A stretch of DNA of 64,000 bases from Mycobacterium deserti. Its GTDB lineage: Bacteria; Actinomycetota; Actinomycetes; Mycobacteriales; Mycobacteriaceae. The translations under genes were made by a program, and so were the position numbers. The first letter of the stretch is position 1. The number at the start of each line of letters is the position of its first letter. The stretch lies in contig NZ_JAODWD010000002.1 of assembly GCF_025345615.1 (NCBI RefSeq), positions 310,001-374,000 on the forward strand, in the 5' to 3' direction. Positions 25,983 to 34,085 of this stretch are shown piece after piece. Below the pieces are notes generated by a model that worked only from the letters and a program-made list of their open reading frames with translations, had not been told where the DNA came from and did not search any database.

Positions 25983-26795
25983 CTAGCCGAGTGAGACCAG
26001 GTCTTCGATCGAGTCGGTCGGCAGGTCACCGTCCACGACCGCGGTGATCTGCATGTGCTGCAACGTGATCTGACCGTCATGGTTGTCCAGGAACGCGGTG
26101 TCGGCGGCGTCGCGGCCCGTGGCGATGCGCACCATCGACTGCCGCGGCGCCAGGCACGTCGCGTCGACCACTTGCCACGCCCCGTCGACGTACGCCTCGG
26201 CGACCGCATGGAAGTCCATCGGGTCGCACCCCGCGGCGTACACCGACACCAGACGCGCGGGGACATTCACCGCGCGCAGCAGCGCTATCACCAGATGCGC
26301 GTAGTCCCTGCAGACTCCCGCCCCGGCGAGCAGCGTGTCCGCTGCACCGTCGATCGGGTCACTTGAACCCGGCACGTACTTCAACCGCGTCCCCACCCAT
26401 GACGACACCTTCGCCAGCACGTCCGCCGAATCAGCGATCCGACCGAATTCCGTTGCCGCGAAGCCGAAGAACTTGTCCGCCTCGGCGTATCGGCTGGGGC
26501 GCAGATAGGTGATCGGGTCGATGTCACGAACGGGCGCCGGGTCCGCGCGTCCGACGATCGTCGCCTCGTACGACGCGGTGACCGTGCCCTTCGACGCGGC
26601 GAACCGATGGATGCGGCTGCCGTGCTCACCGATGATCTCGTCCGGTGTGACCGTCTTCCCGTCCTTGGTGAAGACGAGCGACTCGGTGAGGCGCGCACCG
26701 GGATGCGGGGCCACCGCGATCTGGAACTCGAGCGTCGTCGGTTCGTCGATCGACAGTTCCAGCTGAGCCGCTACGTCGCGTTTGAAGTCGGTCAC
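25983..26795 (-). CDS. Transglutaminase-like cysteine protease-fold protein
   Basis: 270 residues from GTG 26795. The transglutaminase-like catalytic triad is visible: Cys in GAGVCRDYAHL, His in MDFHAVAEAYVDGAW, and Asp in QVVDATC. The N-terminal beta-rich domain resembles the SMa0974-type bacterial transglutaminase-like proteins. No signal peptide, so it is likely cytosolic; the family is associated with proteolysis or amide chemistry and is common in actinobacteria next to alpha-E/ATP-grasp genes, which are absent here. The DUF3072 gene upstream on the same strand ends 17 bp away and may be co-transcribed. Confidence 0.85.
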   Translation of the reverse strand: MTDFKRDVAAQLELSIDEPTTLEFQIAVAPHPGARLTESLVFTKDGKTVTPDEIIGEHGSRIHRFAASKGTVTASYEATIVGRADPAPVRDIDPITYLRPSRYAEADKFFGFAATEFGRIADSADVLAKVSSWVGTRLKYVPGSSDPIDGAADTLLAGAGVCRDYAHLVIALLRAVNVPARLVSVYAAGCDPMDFHAVAEAYVDGAWQVVDATCLAPRQSMVRIATGRDAADTAFLDNHDGQITLQHMQITAVVDGDLPTDSIEDLVSLG

Positions 26796-26811
26796 CGGTC
26801 CATTGTCATCG

Positions 26812-27024
26812 TTATGCGCCGCGCCCGGTCTTCTGTTGCAACGCGTCGATGGCCTCGGAGGCCTGTGCCTTCGTCAGGTCGTCGGGCACCTCTTGTCCGG
26901 CTTCCTGCGCCAGCGTGTTGAGGTAGCTGCGCTGCGGGCCGGTCATCGGCTCGTCGCCCGTCACCCAATTCTCCGGGTCCTTCTCCGCGTTCTCCTGCGG
27001 TGCCTGTTGCGTGCTGTCACTCAT
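26812..27024 (-). CDS. DUF3072 small protein
   Basis: 70 residues from ATG 27024 (MSDSTQQAPQ). The conserved core PMTGPQRSYLNTLAQEAG followed by LTKAQASEAIDALQ is the DUF3072 signature, a SAP-like helix-turn-helix pattern of unknown function that occurs in many actinobacterial small proteins. The first 25 residues are acidic and disordered. Lies between the NCS1 permease and the transglutaminase-like gene on the same strand. Confidence 0.8.
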   Translation of the reverse strand: MSDSTQQAPQENAEKDPENWVTGDEPMTGPQRSYLNTLAQEAGQEVPDDLTKAQASEAIDALQQKTGRGA

Positions 27025-27069
27025 GCGTGCGGGATTGCCATCGCACACGCGTTCGAAACATCGTGCCGA

Positions 27070-28731
27070 TCACACTTTCGCGGGCAGGACGTGGTCGGCG
27101 ACCTTGTCGGTGCTCAGGCACAGCGAGCAGACGTGTGCGTCGTGCGTCTCGCACTTCATCATGTCGGGCCGCTCGAAGTCGTGATGGCAGACGTGGCACT
27201 TGAGGTGCTCGCCGGACGGGTTGCCCAGCTCGTCGTACATCGGCAGGTCGATGCCGTCGTCGGTGCGGCGCAGGTAGTACTTGCCCTTCGTCGCGATCGC
27301 GAAGATCGGCGGCAGCACCAGGCCCAGCCCGATCGCCACCAGCGGGGAGTACGGCCGGATGGCCTCGCCGAGACCGCCGAAGAACGCGACGATCGACACC
27401 CCCGCGGCGATCAGCATGGAGCCGAACCCGACCGGGTTGATCGCGTAGAGCATGCCGCGGCGGAACTCCGGCGCATGCGGCGACAGCTTCAACAGGTACT
27501 TGTTGAAGACGATGTCGGAGGCCACCACCACGACCCAGGCGATACCGCAGTTGGCGTAGAACCCGAGGATGGCGTTGAGGAAGTCGAACATGTTGGCTTC
27601 CATCAGGATTAGCGCGATCGCCAGGTTGACGCCGAGGAACACCAACCGGCCGGGGTAGTGCTTGGTGACGCGGGTGAACGAGTTGGTCCAGGCCAGCGAC
27701 CCGGAGTAGGCGTTCGTCACGTTGATTTTGATCTGGCTGATCACCACGAGGATGACGGCGAGGGTCATGGCCAGCCAGCCCGGCATGAAGTTCTCGTAGA
27801 TCTCGAGGAACTGGTGCACGGGCTGATTGGCGATACCGGCGCCGTCAGCGACGTTGGCGATCAGGTAGACCGCCAGGAACAGCCCGACGACCTGCTTGAT
27901 GGCACCGAAGATCACCCAGCCGGGGCCGGCCAGGAACATCCAGGTCCACCAGCTGCGGCTGTTCTCCGGGGTGCGGGGCGGCATGAAGCGCAGGTAGTCG
28001 ATCTGCTCGGCGATCTGGGCGATCAGTGAGAGGCACACGCCCGCCGCCAGCAGCGTCGAGCCCATGTCGAATCCGCTGACGCCGTTCTCACCCTGGTAGG
28101 CGAAGAACTGGCCGACCGACTCGGGGTGGCTGACGACGAGGTACACGAACGGCGCGACCATCAGGATCAGCCACAGCGGTGTCGTCCAAACCTGCAGTGT
28201 CGACAGGGCTTTCATGCCGTAAATGACCAGCGGGAAGATGACGATGGTCGAGACGGCGTACCCGGCCCAGAGTGGAATCCCGAGACCGAGTTCGAGACCC
28301 TGGGCCATGATCGAGCCCTCGAGCGCGAAGAAGATGAAGGTGAACGTCGCGAAGATGACGTTGGTGACCACCGACCCGTAGTAGCCGAAACCACTACCGC
28401 GGGTGATCAAGTCGAGGTCCATGTTGTAGCGCGCGGCGTAGTAGGCCACCGGGAACCCGGTCAGCATGACGACCACGGCGAAAATCAGGATGCCCCACAA
28501 CGCGTTGGTGGTGCCGTAGGAGATGCCGATGTTGGCGCCGATGGCGAAGTCGGCCAGATAGGCGATTCCGCCGAGAGCCGAGATGCCCACCACCCGCGTA
28601 GACCACTTGCGGTAACTGCGCGGGGCGAAGCGCAGTGTGTAGTCCTCCAGGGTCTCCCTGGTGGCCGTCATGGTGTCGAGGTCGGTCACGACGGCCTCGT
28701 TCGCCGGCTCCTGGCTGAGCTCTTGGGTCAT
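27070..28731 (-). CDS. NCS1-family nucleobase/cation symporter with C-terminal Cys/His cluster
   Basis: 553 residues. Twelve hydrophobic segments span about 45-490 with NCS1 hallmarks such as SALGGIAYLADFAIGANIG, the GSGFGYYGS loop and INVTNAYSGSLAWTN. The family imports purines, cytosine, thiamine precursors or allantoin with H+ or Na+. The unusual part is the cytosolic tail (about 505-540): CHVCHHDF, then CETHDAHVCSLC, which spaces Cys and His like a zinc-binding treble-clef or ribbon. I know of no standard NCS1 transporter with such a tail. ATG 28731 lies 6 nt after TAGCTT on the minus strand, suggesting a leaderless mRNA. Family sure, substrate unknown. Confidence 0.85.
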   Translation of the reverse strand: MTQELSQEPANEAVVTDLDTMTATRETLEDYTLRFAPRSYRKWSTRVVGISALGGIAYLADFAIGANIGISYGTTNALWGILIFAVVVMLTGFPVAYYAARYNMDLDLITRGSGFGYYGSVVTNVIFATFTFIFFALEGSIMAQGLELGLGIPLWAGYAVSTIVIFPLVIYGMKALSTLQVWTTPLWLILMVAPFVYLVVSHPESVGQFFAYQGENGVSGFDMGSTLLAAGVCLSLIAQIAEQIDYLRFMPPRTPENSRSWWTWMFLAGPGWVIFGAIKQVVGLFLAVYLIANVADGAGIANQPVHQFLEIYENFMPGWLAMTLAVILVVISQIKINVTNAYSGSLAWTNSFTRVTKHYPGRLVFLGVNLAIALILMEANMFDFLNAILGFYANCGIAWVVVVASDIVFNKYLLKLSPHAPEFRRGMLYAINPVGFGSMLIAAGVSIVAFFGGLGEAIRPYSPLVAIGLGLVLPPIFAIATKGKYYLRRTDDGIDLPMYDELGNPSGEHLKCHVCHHDFERPDMMKCETHDAHVCSLCLSTDKVADHVLPAKV

Positions 28732-28737
28732 TCGGCA

Positions 28738-28743
28738 AAGCTA
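28738..28743 (-). promoter_or_regulatory. -10 box for leaderless NCS1 permease transcript
   Basis: On the minus strand TAGCTT fits TANNNT and is separated by 6 nt from ATG 28731; no Shine-Dalgarno is present. Confidence 0.5.
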
Positions 28744-28788
28744 GAACCGCTCTGTTTCCAGAGCGTTTCGGTGATGTTCCCGATCGCG

Positions 28789-29346
28789 TTACACGTCGCG
28801 ACCCGTCAGCGCGTCGCGCATCTTGTCGATCAGGCCGGCACCGCGGTCGAGGATCTTGTTGGCCGGCGGGTGATCGGGTGCGGACGGATGCGGCCGCGTC
28901 GGCGCTGACTTCTTAGCCTTCTCGAACTTCTCGCCGAGCTCGAGCAGCTCGTCGTGCGAGCACTTCTCGCGCAAGTTCGGCAGCAGGTCTTTCTCTTCGT
29001 CCTCGATGTGGTGGCGGATGTCCTCGATCAGCTTGCCGACGAGCTCGTCGAACTTCGCATCGTCGTCAGCCTTCTCGATCTCCTTCATGATCTTCTCGGC
29101 CTCGGCGTGCTCCTTGAGCTCGTGGTCGACCTCCTCGTCACCGTTGTCGAGGACGCGGCGGGCGACGGGATAGAGATACTGCTCCTCGCCGACGGAGTGG
29201 CGCACCAGTTCGGCGATGACGTGGTCGACGAGGTCGCGGCGGTGCTGCCGGTCGTCGCTGTTCTCGATCGCTGTGAAGATCGTCTCGAACTCGCGGTGGT
29301 CGGTGATGATGTCGTCGACGACATCGTGTTGCTGGGAGGTCGTCAT
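28789..29346 (-). CDS. Hemerythrin HHE cation-binding domain protein
   Basis: 185 residues with a TAGGAG Shine-Dalgarno. The four-helix hemerythrin bundle (about 1-140) supplies His/Glu ligands in order: DHREFE, VRHSVGEEQYLYP, DHELKEHAEAE, and RHHIEDEEKDLLP. Such HHE proteins bind di-iron and sense or carry oxygen, NO or peroxide. The last 45 residues are Pro/Lys-rich and then amphipathic (ILDRGAGLIDKMRDAL), an addition found in mycobacterial paralogues. Cytosolic. Divergent from the CPA1 antiporter, about 105 bp apart. Confidence 0.9.
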   Translation of the reverse strand: MTTSQQHDVVDDIITDHREFETIFTAIENSDDRQHRRDLVDHVIAELVRHSVGEEQYLYPVARRVLDNGDEEVDHELKEHAEAEKIMKEIEKADDDAKFDELVGKLIEDIRHHIEDEEKDLLPNLREKCSHDELLELGEKFEKAKKSAPTRPHPSAPDHPPANKILDRGAGLIDKMRDALTGRDV

Positions 29347-29451
29347 GGATGTCTCCTAGATGTGGGCTGTGCGCGTGGGCTACCCGGGGTTGAAAAACCC
29401 AAAACCGCACGTCGACGGTTCCGGGACGACGCAGCGGGGTAAGTAGGCGGG

Positions 29452-30987
29452 GTGGCTGAGCTGACCCTGCTGTTGGTGTTCTTCGCCGCCACGGTCGTGC
29501 TCGCGCCCGTGGCCGACCGCCTGAACCTGCCGTATCCCGCGGTGATGCTGGTTTTCGGCATGGCGCTCGCGCTGATCCCGGGACTGCGAATGCCCGAGGT
29601 GAACGCTGACCTGCTGCTGCCGCTGATCCTGCCGCCGCTGCTGTTCGCCGCCGCGCGCCGGACATCGTGGCGGGAGTTCATCGACAACCGCCGCGCCATC
29701 GGCTTGCTGGCAGTGGCGTTGGTCGCGGTGACGGCGTTCGTGGTGGGCGTCGTGTTGCAGGCGCTGGTGCCGGGGCTGCCGTTGATCGCCGCGGTGGCGA
29801 TCGGCGCGGCGATCGCGCCGCCGGATCCGGTGGCAGCGACGGCGATCGCACAGAAACTGCATCTCCCCCGTCGGCTGCGCACGATTCTCGAGGGTGAGGG
29901 ACTGTCGAACGACGCGACGGCCCTGGTGCTCTACGACGTCGCGGTGGCGGCGGCGTTGACGGGCGCATTCTCGCCGGGCAAGGCCGGGGTGGAACTCGGC
30001 GTGTCGGTCGTCGTCGGTGTGCTCGCCGGTCTCGTGGTGGCGTTCGCCGCGCGGTGGCTGCTGAACAAGCTGCCGCCGCACCCCGCGGGCAGCGCTTTCG
30101 TGTTGGTGACACCGTTCGCGGCATACGCCGCGGCGGATGTGGTGCACGGCAGCGGGGTGCTGGCGGTGGTGACGTTGGCATTGTCGTTGAGCCGGTACAG
30201 CGACGCGAAGTCGGCGCAGACGCGCATTGTCGCGATGACGATGTGGGAGATCATCGAACTGTTGGTGACGGGTGCAGCGTTCGCGTTCGTGGGCTTGGAG
30301 TTGCGGGCCATTGCGCTGGAGGCCGAAGGGCCGCTGGGAAGTTTGATCTGGCAGGCGGTGGTGGTCGCCGCGGTCGTGATCGTCATTCGATTCGTGTGGA
30401 TCTTCCCGGTCGCGACCATCGATGAACGGGTGCGCCGGCGGCAGAACGTCACCGGGGAGCCTGTCGGCTGGCGCGAGATGACCGTCTCATCGTGGGCGGG
30501 GATGCGCGGCGTCGTCACGCTGGTGGCTGCCATCGCTCTGCCGCCGAACTTCCCGGAACGGGAACGGTTGATCTTCATCGCGTTTGTGGTGGTAGCGGCA
30601 ACGCTTCTGTTGCAGGGACTTACGCTGCCGGCCATCGTGAAACTGCTGGGGGTCAGCGCTGGTGACGAGCAGGAGAAGGTGGAGCAGGATCTGCTGCGGC
30701 GGGCGCAGGAGGCGGGGATGAAGCGGCTCGAGGAGTTGCGCAGGGACGGCGACATCGATGCCGAGGTGATCGACCACGTGAAGGACGGCGCGGAACGGAT
30801 GTGGCACTCGCTGGGCCGGAGGGAGACGGACGATGGCGGCCAGGCGCAGCAACTTCAACAGGTGAAGGACGCGATGCTGGCGGCCGCGCGGGAGGAAGTC
30901 CTCAGTGCCCGTTCGCAATCAGGGTCGGACCCGACGATCGTCGACGACGTCTTGAGACGACTGGATACGCGCGGCATACAGTCTTAG
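29452..30987 (+). CDS. CPA1-family Na+(K+)/H+ antiporter
   Basis: 511 residues from GTG 29452. Around 12 membrane helices cover residues 1-395; the ion-binding region GEGLSNDATALVLYDV contains the Asn-Asp pair typical of electroneutral CPA1 antiporters (NhaP/YjcE type), and VSSWAGMRGVVTLVAAIALP is the conserved helix 11-12 stretch. The cytosolic C-terminal 110 residues are charged and helical and probably regulate pH response. It exchanges Na+ or K+ for H+ and contributes to pH and salt homeostasis. Its stop TAG interlocks with the TAA of the convergent TetR gene (shared TTAG). Confidence 0.92.
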   Translation: MAELTLLLVFFAATVVLAPVADRLNLPYPAVMLVFGMALALIPGLRMPEVNADLLLPLILPPLLFAAARRTSWREFIDNRRAIGLLAVALVAVTAFVVGVVLQALVPGLPLIAAVAIGAAIAPPDPVAATAIAQKLHLPRRLRTILEGEGLSNDATALVLYDVAVAAALTGAFSPGKAGVELGVSVVVGVLAGLVVAFAARWLLNKLPPHPAGSAFVLVTPFAAYAAADVVHGSGVLAVVTLALSLSRYSDAKSAQTRIVAMTMWEIIELLVTGAAFAFVGLELRAIALEAEGPLGSLIWQAVVVAAVVIVIRFVWIFPVATIDERVRRRQNVTGEPVGWREMTVSSWAGMRGVVTLVAAIALPPNFPERERLIFIAFVVVAATLLLQGLTLPAIVKLLGVSAGDEQEKVEQDLLRRAQEAGMKRLEELRRDGDIDAEVIDHVKDGAERMWHSLGRRETDDGGQAQQLQQVKDAMLAAAREEVLSARSQSGSDPTIVDDVLRRLDTRGIQS

Positions 30988-31538
30988 ACGGCGCATCCGG
31001 GCCAGCCCGCCAAGGCCAACTCCGCGACGGCATGCAGGTCCGCGCGACTGGCTCCACTGCGGGCTTGGATCGCAAGGCCCTGGCACACAGCGGCGATCCA
31101 GCGGGCCAGCAACACAGCGTCTACTCCAGATAACTCGCCCTCGGCCTTCGCCGCCTCGAATCGTTCGGCGAGCCGCTGCACCGTGGCGTCGCGCATCTCG
31201 GCCAGTCCTGGGCCGTCGTCGACGGTGAGGCAACCGTGCGGGTCGCCACTGACTGTGTCGGCCGCCCCGTGGACCATCGCGTCGGCGACTTGGCGGGCCG
31301 TCGGCCGGGTCATTGCCTCGGCCAGGTAGCCGCCGGGACCGGCGAGGTAGCGCTGGGTGGCCCGTTCGTACAGCTTCTCCTTGGACCCGAACTCGGCGTA
31401 GATGCTGCGACGGTTCACTCCGGTCGCAGCCGTCACGTCGGAGATCGAGACTCCGTCGAAGCCGCGTGCCCAGAACAGCTTCATCGCCGTGTCCTCGACC
31501 TCGTCGGGATCGAACTCGCGTGGCCGCCCCACTGCCAT
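30984..31538 (-). CDS. TetR-family transcriptional regulator
   Basis: 184 residues from ATG 31538, which has a GGAGG Shine-Dalgarno 9 nt upstream; the longer frame to 31622 is not used. The helix-turn-helix reads ISDVTAATGVNRRSIYAEFGSKEKLY (split: recognition helix RRSIYAEFG at about 40-48). The C-terminal ligand-binding half ends with the GWPGCAV tail. It is divergent from an SDR oxidoreductase gene, the classic arrangement in which the regulator represses itself and the enzyme, and an imperfect dyad lies between them. Confidence 0.9.
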   Translation of the reverse strand: MAVGRPREFDPDEVEDTAMKLFWARGFDGVSISDVTAATGVNRRSIYAEFGSKEKLYERATQRYLAGPGGYLAEAMTRPTARQVADAMVHGAADTVSGDPHGCLTVDDGPGLAEMRDATVQRLAERFEAAKAEGELSGVDAVLLARWIAAVCQGLAIQARSGASRADLHAVAELALAGWPGCAV

Positions 31539-31611
31539 GACGCACCGCCTCCATGTGACTCCGGTCACGCCGGGAATGCACTCGCCGAAATTCGGCTTGG
31601 ACCTCAGCGTA

Positions 31612-31642
31612 CTAAGTAACACTACAGTTCGTAATTACCTAG
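31612..31642. promoter_or_regulatory. Candidate TetR operator/promoter region of the SDR gene
   Basis: CTAAGTAA (31612-31619) and TTACCTAG (31635-31642) form an imperfect inverted repeat in a locally A/T-rich stretch. TACAGT (31623-31628) between the arms could be the -10 of the SDR gene, so repressor binding there would block transcription. Confidence 0.4.
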
Positions 31643-31655
31643 GGAGGCCTTGAAG

Positions 31656-32405
31656 ATGGGTGCAACACCTTTGAGCGGACGGCGAGCACTGGTCACGGGA
31701 GGTTCGCGAGGGATCGGCGCGGAAACCGTGCGGCGACTGGCGTCCGACGGCGCTGCCGTGGCCTTCACCTATGCGGCATCGGCGACCGAGGCCGAAAAGC
31801 TCGTCGCCGACGTGACGGCGAACGGCGGCAAGGTGGTGGCGATACAAGCCGATGCCGCCGATCCCACCCAGATGTCGGCCGCGGTCGAGCGGGCCGCCGC
31901 CGAACTCGGGGGGCTCGACGTGTTGGTGAACAACGCTGCCGTCGCCCATATGGCGCCCATCGACGAGTTTCCGGCCGACCAGTTCGACCGGCTGGTGGCG
32001 ATCAACATCGGTGGCATGTTCTGGGCCACTCGCACGGCGATGAAGCATCTGGGTGAAGGCGCACGGATCATCAACATCGGCAGCATCAACGCCGATCGGA
32101 TACCGGGGGCCGGGCTGTCGGTGTACGGCATGACGAAGGGCGCGGTGTCGTCGTTCACCCGTGGATTGGCGCGCGAACTCGGCCCGCGCGGGATCACCGT
32201 CAACAATGTGCAGCCGGGTCCCATCGACACCGATGCGAATCCCGACAACGGCGGCGAGTTCCCCGAGAGCCTGAAGAAGGTGATGCCGCTCGGCCGCTAC
32301 GGGCAGGTCGGTGACGTCGCCGCCATCGTGAGCTTCCTGGCGGGCCCGGAGTCGGGGTTCGTCACCGGCGCCAACTGGAACGTCGACGGCGGCTTCACGG
32401 TCTAG
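31656..32405 (+). CDS. SDR-family oxidoreductase (3-oxoacyl-ACP reductase-like)
   Basis: 249 residues; ATG 31656 follows AGGGAGG by 8 nt, so the in-frame TTG at 31650 is not the start. Classical short-chain dehydrogenase: the cofactor loop TGGSRGIGAE (about 15-24), NNAAVAHM, catalytic Ser in INIGSIN, YxxxK in YGMTKGAVSS, and VQPGPIDTD. The Gly-Ser-Arg cofactor loop suggests NADP(H). The substrate is unknown; TetR-controlled SDRs of this type often reduce xenobiotic carbonyls. The stop TAG interlocks with that of the convergent Ddn-like gene. Confidence 0.9.
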   Translation: MGATPLSGRRALVTGGSRGIGAETVRRLASDGAAVAFTYAASATEAEKLVADVTANGGKVVAIQADAADPTQMSAAVERAAAELGGLDVLVNNAAVAHMAPIDEFPADQFDRLVAINIGGMFWATRTAMKHLGEGARIINIGSINADRIPGAGLSVYGMTKGAVSSFTRGLARELGPRGITVNNVQPGPIDTDANPDNGGEFPESLKKVMPLGRYGQVGDVAAIVSFLAGPESGFVTGANWNVDGGFTV

Positions 32406-32833
32406 GTCAGCGCGAGCTCGAAGACGGGGATGACGCGGTCCGTTTTCTGCTGGTATTCGCCGAAGCCGGGGGCGCGCTGCACGACGATCTCGTAGATCCG
32501 GTCGCGTTCATCGGGCGGAAGCTCGTGCGCGGTCACGGTTTTCGGCGGATCAGCGCCAATCTCGATAGAGGCCTGCGGGTAGGCGCGCAGGTTGAACACC
32601 CAGCTGGGGCTGGCATCCCGGCCGGCGGCGGATCCGACGACGTAGATTCTGTCGTCGATCTCGAAGTAGGCGATCGGGTTGATGCGTTTTTCGCCACTCT
32701 TCGCACCGGTCGAGTGCAGGAGCAGAAGCGGGAACCCTTCGAACTGACCGCCGACCTTGCCTTCGTTGCGGCGGAACTCGTCGATGATCTGGTCGTTGAG
32801 GTTGCGTTCTCCGGCGAGCTTGTCGTCAGCCAT
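32402..32833 (-). CDS. F420H2-dependent nitroreductase-family (Ddn/FDOR-A) protein
   Basis: 143 residues. The deazaflavin-dependent nitroreductase family is recognised from LLLHSTGAKSGEKRINPI, YVVGSAAGRDASPSW, NLRAYPQASIEIG and the C-terminal PGFGEYQQKTDR. Members use coenzyme F420 to reduce quinones or nitroimidazoles (Ddn activates pretomanid). The N-terminus is hydrophilic here, so it is cytosolic or peripherally bound. The stop overlaps the SDR stop on the other strand by 4 bp. Confidence 0.9.
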   Translation of the reverse strand: MADDKLAGERNLNDQIIDEFRRNEGKVGGQFEGFPLLLLHSTGAKSGEKRINPIAYFEIDDRIYVVGSAAGRDASPSWVFNLRAYPQASIEIGADPPKTVTAHELPPDERDRIYEIVVQRAPGFGEYQQKTDRVIPVFELALT

Positions 32834-32873
32834 ATGTCCATCGTGGCACGGCGGGGCCCGGCCGTCTCGGCAC

Positions 32874-33584
32874 TCAGGAGGTCAGTGCGGCCTTCGTCAC
32901 GGGCTGGTCACCCCAGGGCGACCCCGCCAGCAGGTCGAAGAACGTCACCGGGACTCCGCTGTTGATCAATTGGTGCAGATGAGCAGGGAACGAGAACGGC
33001 GGAGCCTTCAGCGGGTTGGCCTGCGTGCCCTGGGCGATGAGGTCGGCGATGGCGTAACCCAGATTGTGGCGGGGCCACGTTGCGTTGATCCGTTCGACCA
33101 AACCCGCTGAGAGCCGGTCCTTCTCGAAACCGTTGATATCGAGGCTGATTCCTTGGAAAGCAACAGACTGCTCCGGCCCGAACCGTTCGGCCAGGCCGAC
33201 GCTGGTGTGTAGAGCAATCGCCTGCCACACCGTGTTGGCCCGGTCTTCGGCCACCCGTTGCTCGCGAAGGAAGCGCACCGCGGCATCCGCTCCTTCGACC
33301 TCGAATCGCTGGTCGCCAGTGCCGTACTCGGTGACGCCGAGGTCATGCAGGAGGCAAGCGAGGAAGACGAGCTCGTCGTCATAGTCGACGCCGCTGCGGA
33401 GTCCGTTGGCGGCCGCGAGCTCACGCGCGAAGAGGTAGCTGCGGACGCAATGGTTCGCAATGAACGCAGGAGACACGTCGAACGCCAAAGTCCATGCCGC
33501 CGAACAGGTGTCCGAGTCCGGCAGGCCCCATCCCGCTGGCATGCTGCGATCGTTGTCCTGCGAAGTTTGATCTTCGATGCTCAT
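32874..33584 (-). CDS. HD-domain hydrolase, cyanamide hydratase-like
   Basis: 236 residues. The metal-binding HD motifs are in order: NHCVRSYLFAR, LLHDLGVTEYG, and downstream histidine in IALHTSVGLAERFGPE. The arrangement FEVEGADAAVRFLRE resembles the HD subgroup that includes cyanamide hydratase (Ddi2/3-type), rather than nucleotide phosphohydrolases. The substrate cannot be predicted. The gene is followed on the same strand after 40 bp by the Ddn-like gene, which may be co-transcribed. No signal peptide. Confidence 0.82.
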   Translation of the reverse strand: MSIEDQTSQDNDRSMPAGWGLPDSDTCSAAWTLAFDVSPAFIANHCVRSYLFARELAAANGLRSGVDYDDELVFLACLLHDLGVTEYGTGDQRFEVEGADAAVRFLREQRVAEDRANTVWQAIALHTSVGLAERFGPEQSVAFQGISLDINGFEKDRLSAGLVERINATWPRHNLGYAIADLIAQGTQANPLKAPPFSFPAHLHQLINSGVPVTFFDLLAGSPWGDQPVTKAALTS

Positions 33585-33671
33585 CAGTCCACAGTGCCGA
33601 GGTTGACCAGGGCCCGACAGGGGTCAGACGGCCAAGATGCGCAAGGATCTGGACACAGAGGAGCGAAGCCG

Positions 33672-34025
33672 TCACCACAGGACAGCGAGGGCGGCTGCCG
33701 TGAACGACAGGACGCCGACCGACCAGAACAGTGCGCGTGGCACCGCGCTGCCCGTACGGCGCTGACGCGCGCTGCCCATTCCGAGCAGCCCGCCGATGAC
33801 CACGAGGATGACGAGCTTGATGCCGATCTTCGGGTAATTGAGTTCGACGCCCGCCGGCCACGGTGCTGCGAGCGCGAGTCCCGTCAGAAGTGAGAGCAAC
33901 AGCCCGTAATCCATTGTGCGCGTGAAACGGAATCGCCTCGCTGCGGCTTCGGCCGCCCAGGCGCCGAACGTGACCGCGAACCCCACGATGTGCAGCAGCA
34001 CAACTACGTTGCGTAGTAGTTCCAT
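33672..34025 (-). CDS. Small integral membrane protein of unknown function
   Basis: 117 residues with four hydrophobic segments (about 5-25, 39-56, 66-84, 97-115). I do not recognise the family by name; such four-helix proteins are conserved in actinobacteria. The start ATG 34025 lies 6 nt from TACAGT on the minus strand, so the mRNA is probably leaderless. It is divergent from the Pif1-like helicase fusion, with the two start codons only about 60 bp apart and both promoters between them. The longer frame extending to 34865 is antisense to the helicase. Confidence 0.75.
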   Translation of the reverse strand: MELLRNVVVLLHIVGFAVTFGAWAAEAAARRFRFTRTMDYGLLLSLLTGLALAAPWPAGVELNYPKIGIKLVILVVIGGLLGMGSARQRRTGSAVPRALFWSVGVLSFTAAALAVLW

Positions 34026-34031
34026 GATCGG

Positions 34032-34037
34032 ACTGTA
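34032..34037 (-). promoter_or_regulatory. -10 box for leaderless membrane-protein transcript
   Basis: TACAGT on the minus strand, 6 nt before ATG 34025. It faces the oppositely directed TACTGT at 34073, so two promoters share about 40 bp. Confidence 0.5.
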
Positions 34038-34072
34038 CCTCGGCGCCGCCCGGGTGGCGACTGTGTGCCGGG

Positions 34073-34078
34073 TACTGT
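34073..34078 (+). promoter_or_regulatory. -10 box for leaderless Pif1-like helicase transcript
   Basis: TACTGT ends 7 nt before GTG 34086 and has no Shine-Dalgarno after it. This supports GTG 34086 over the in-frame GTG at 34065, which would lie upstream of the transcription start. Confidence 0.5.
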
Positions 34079-34085
34079 GCGATTC

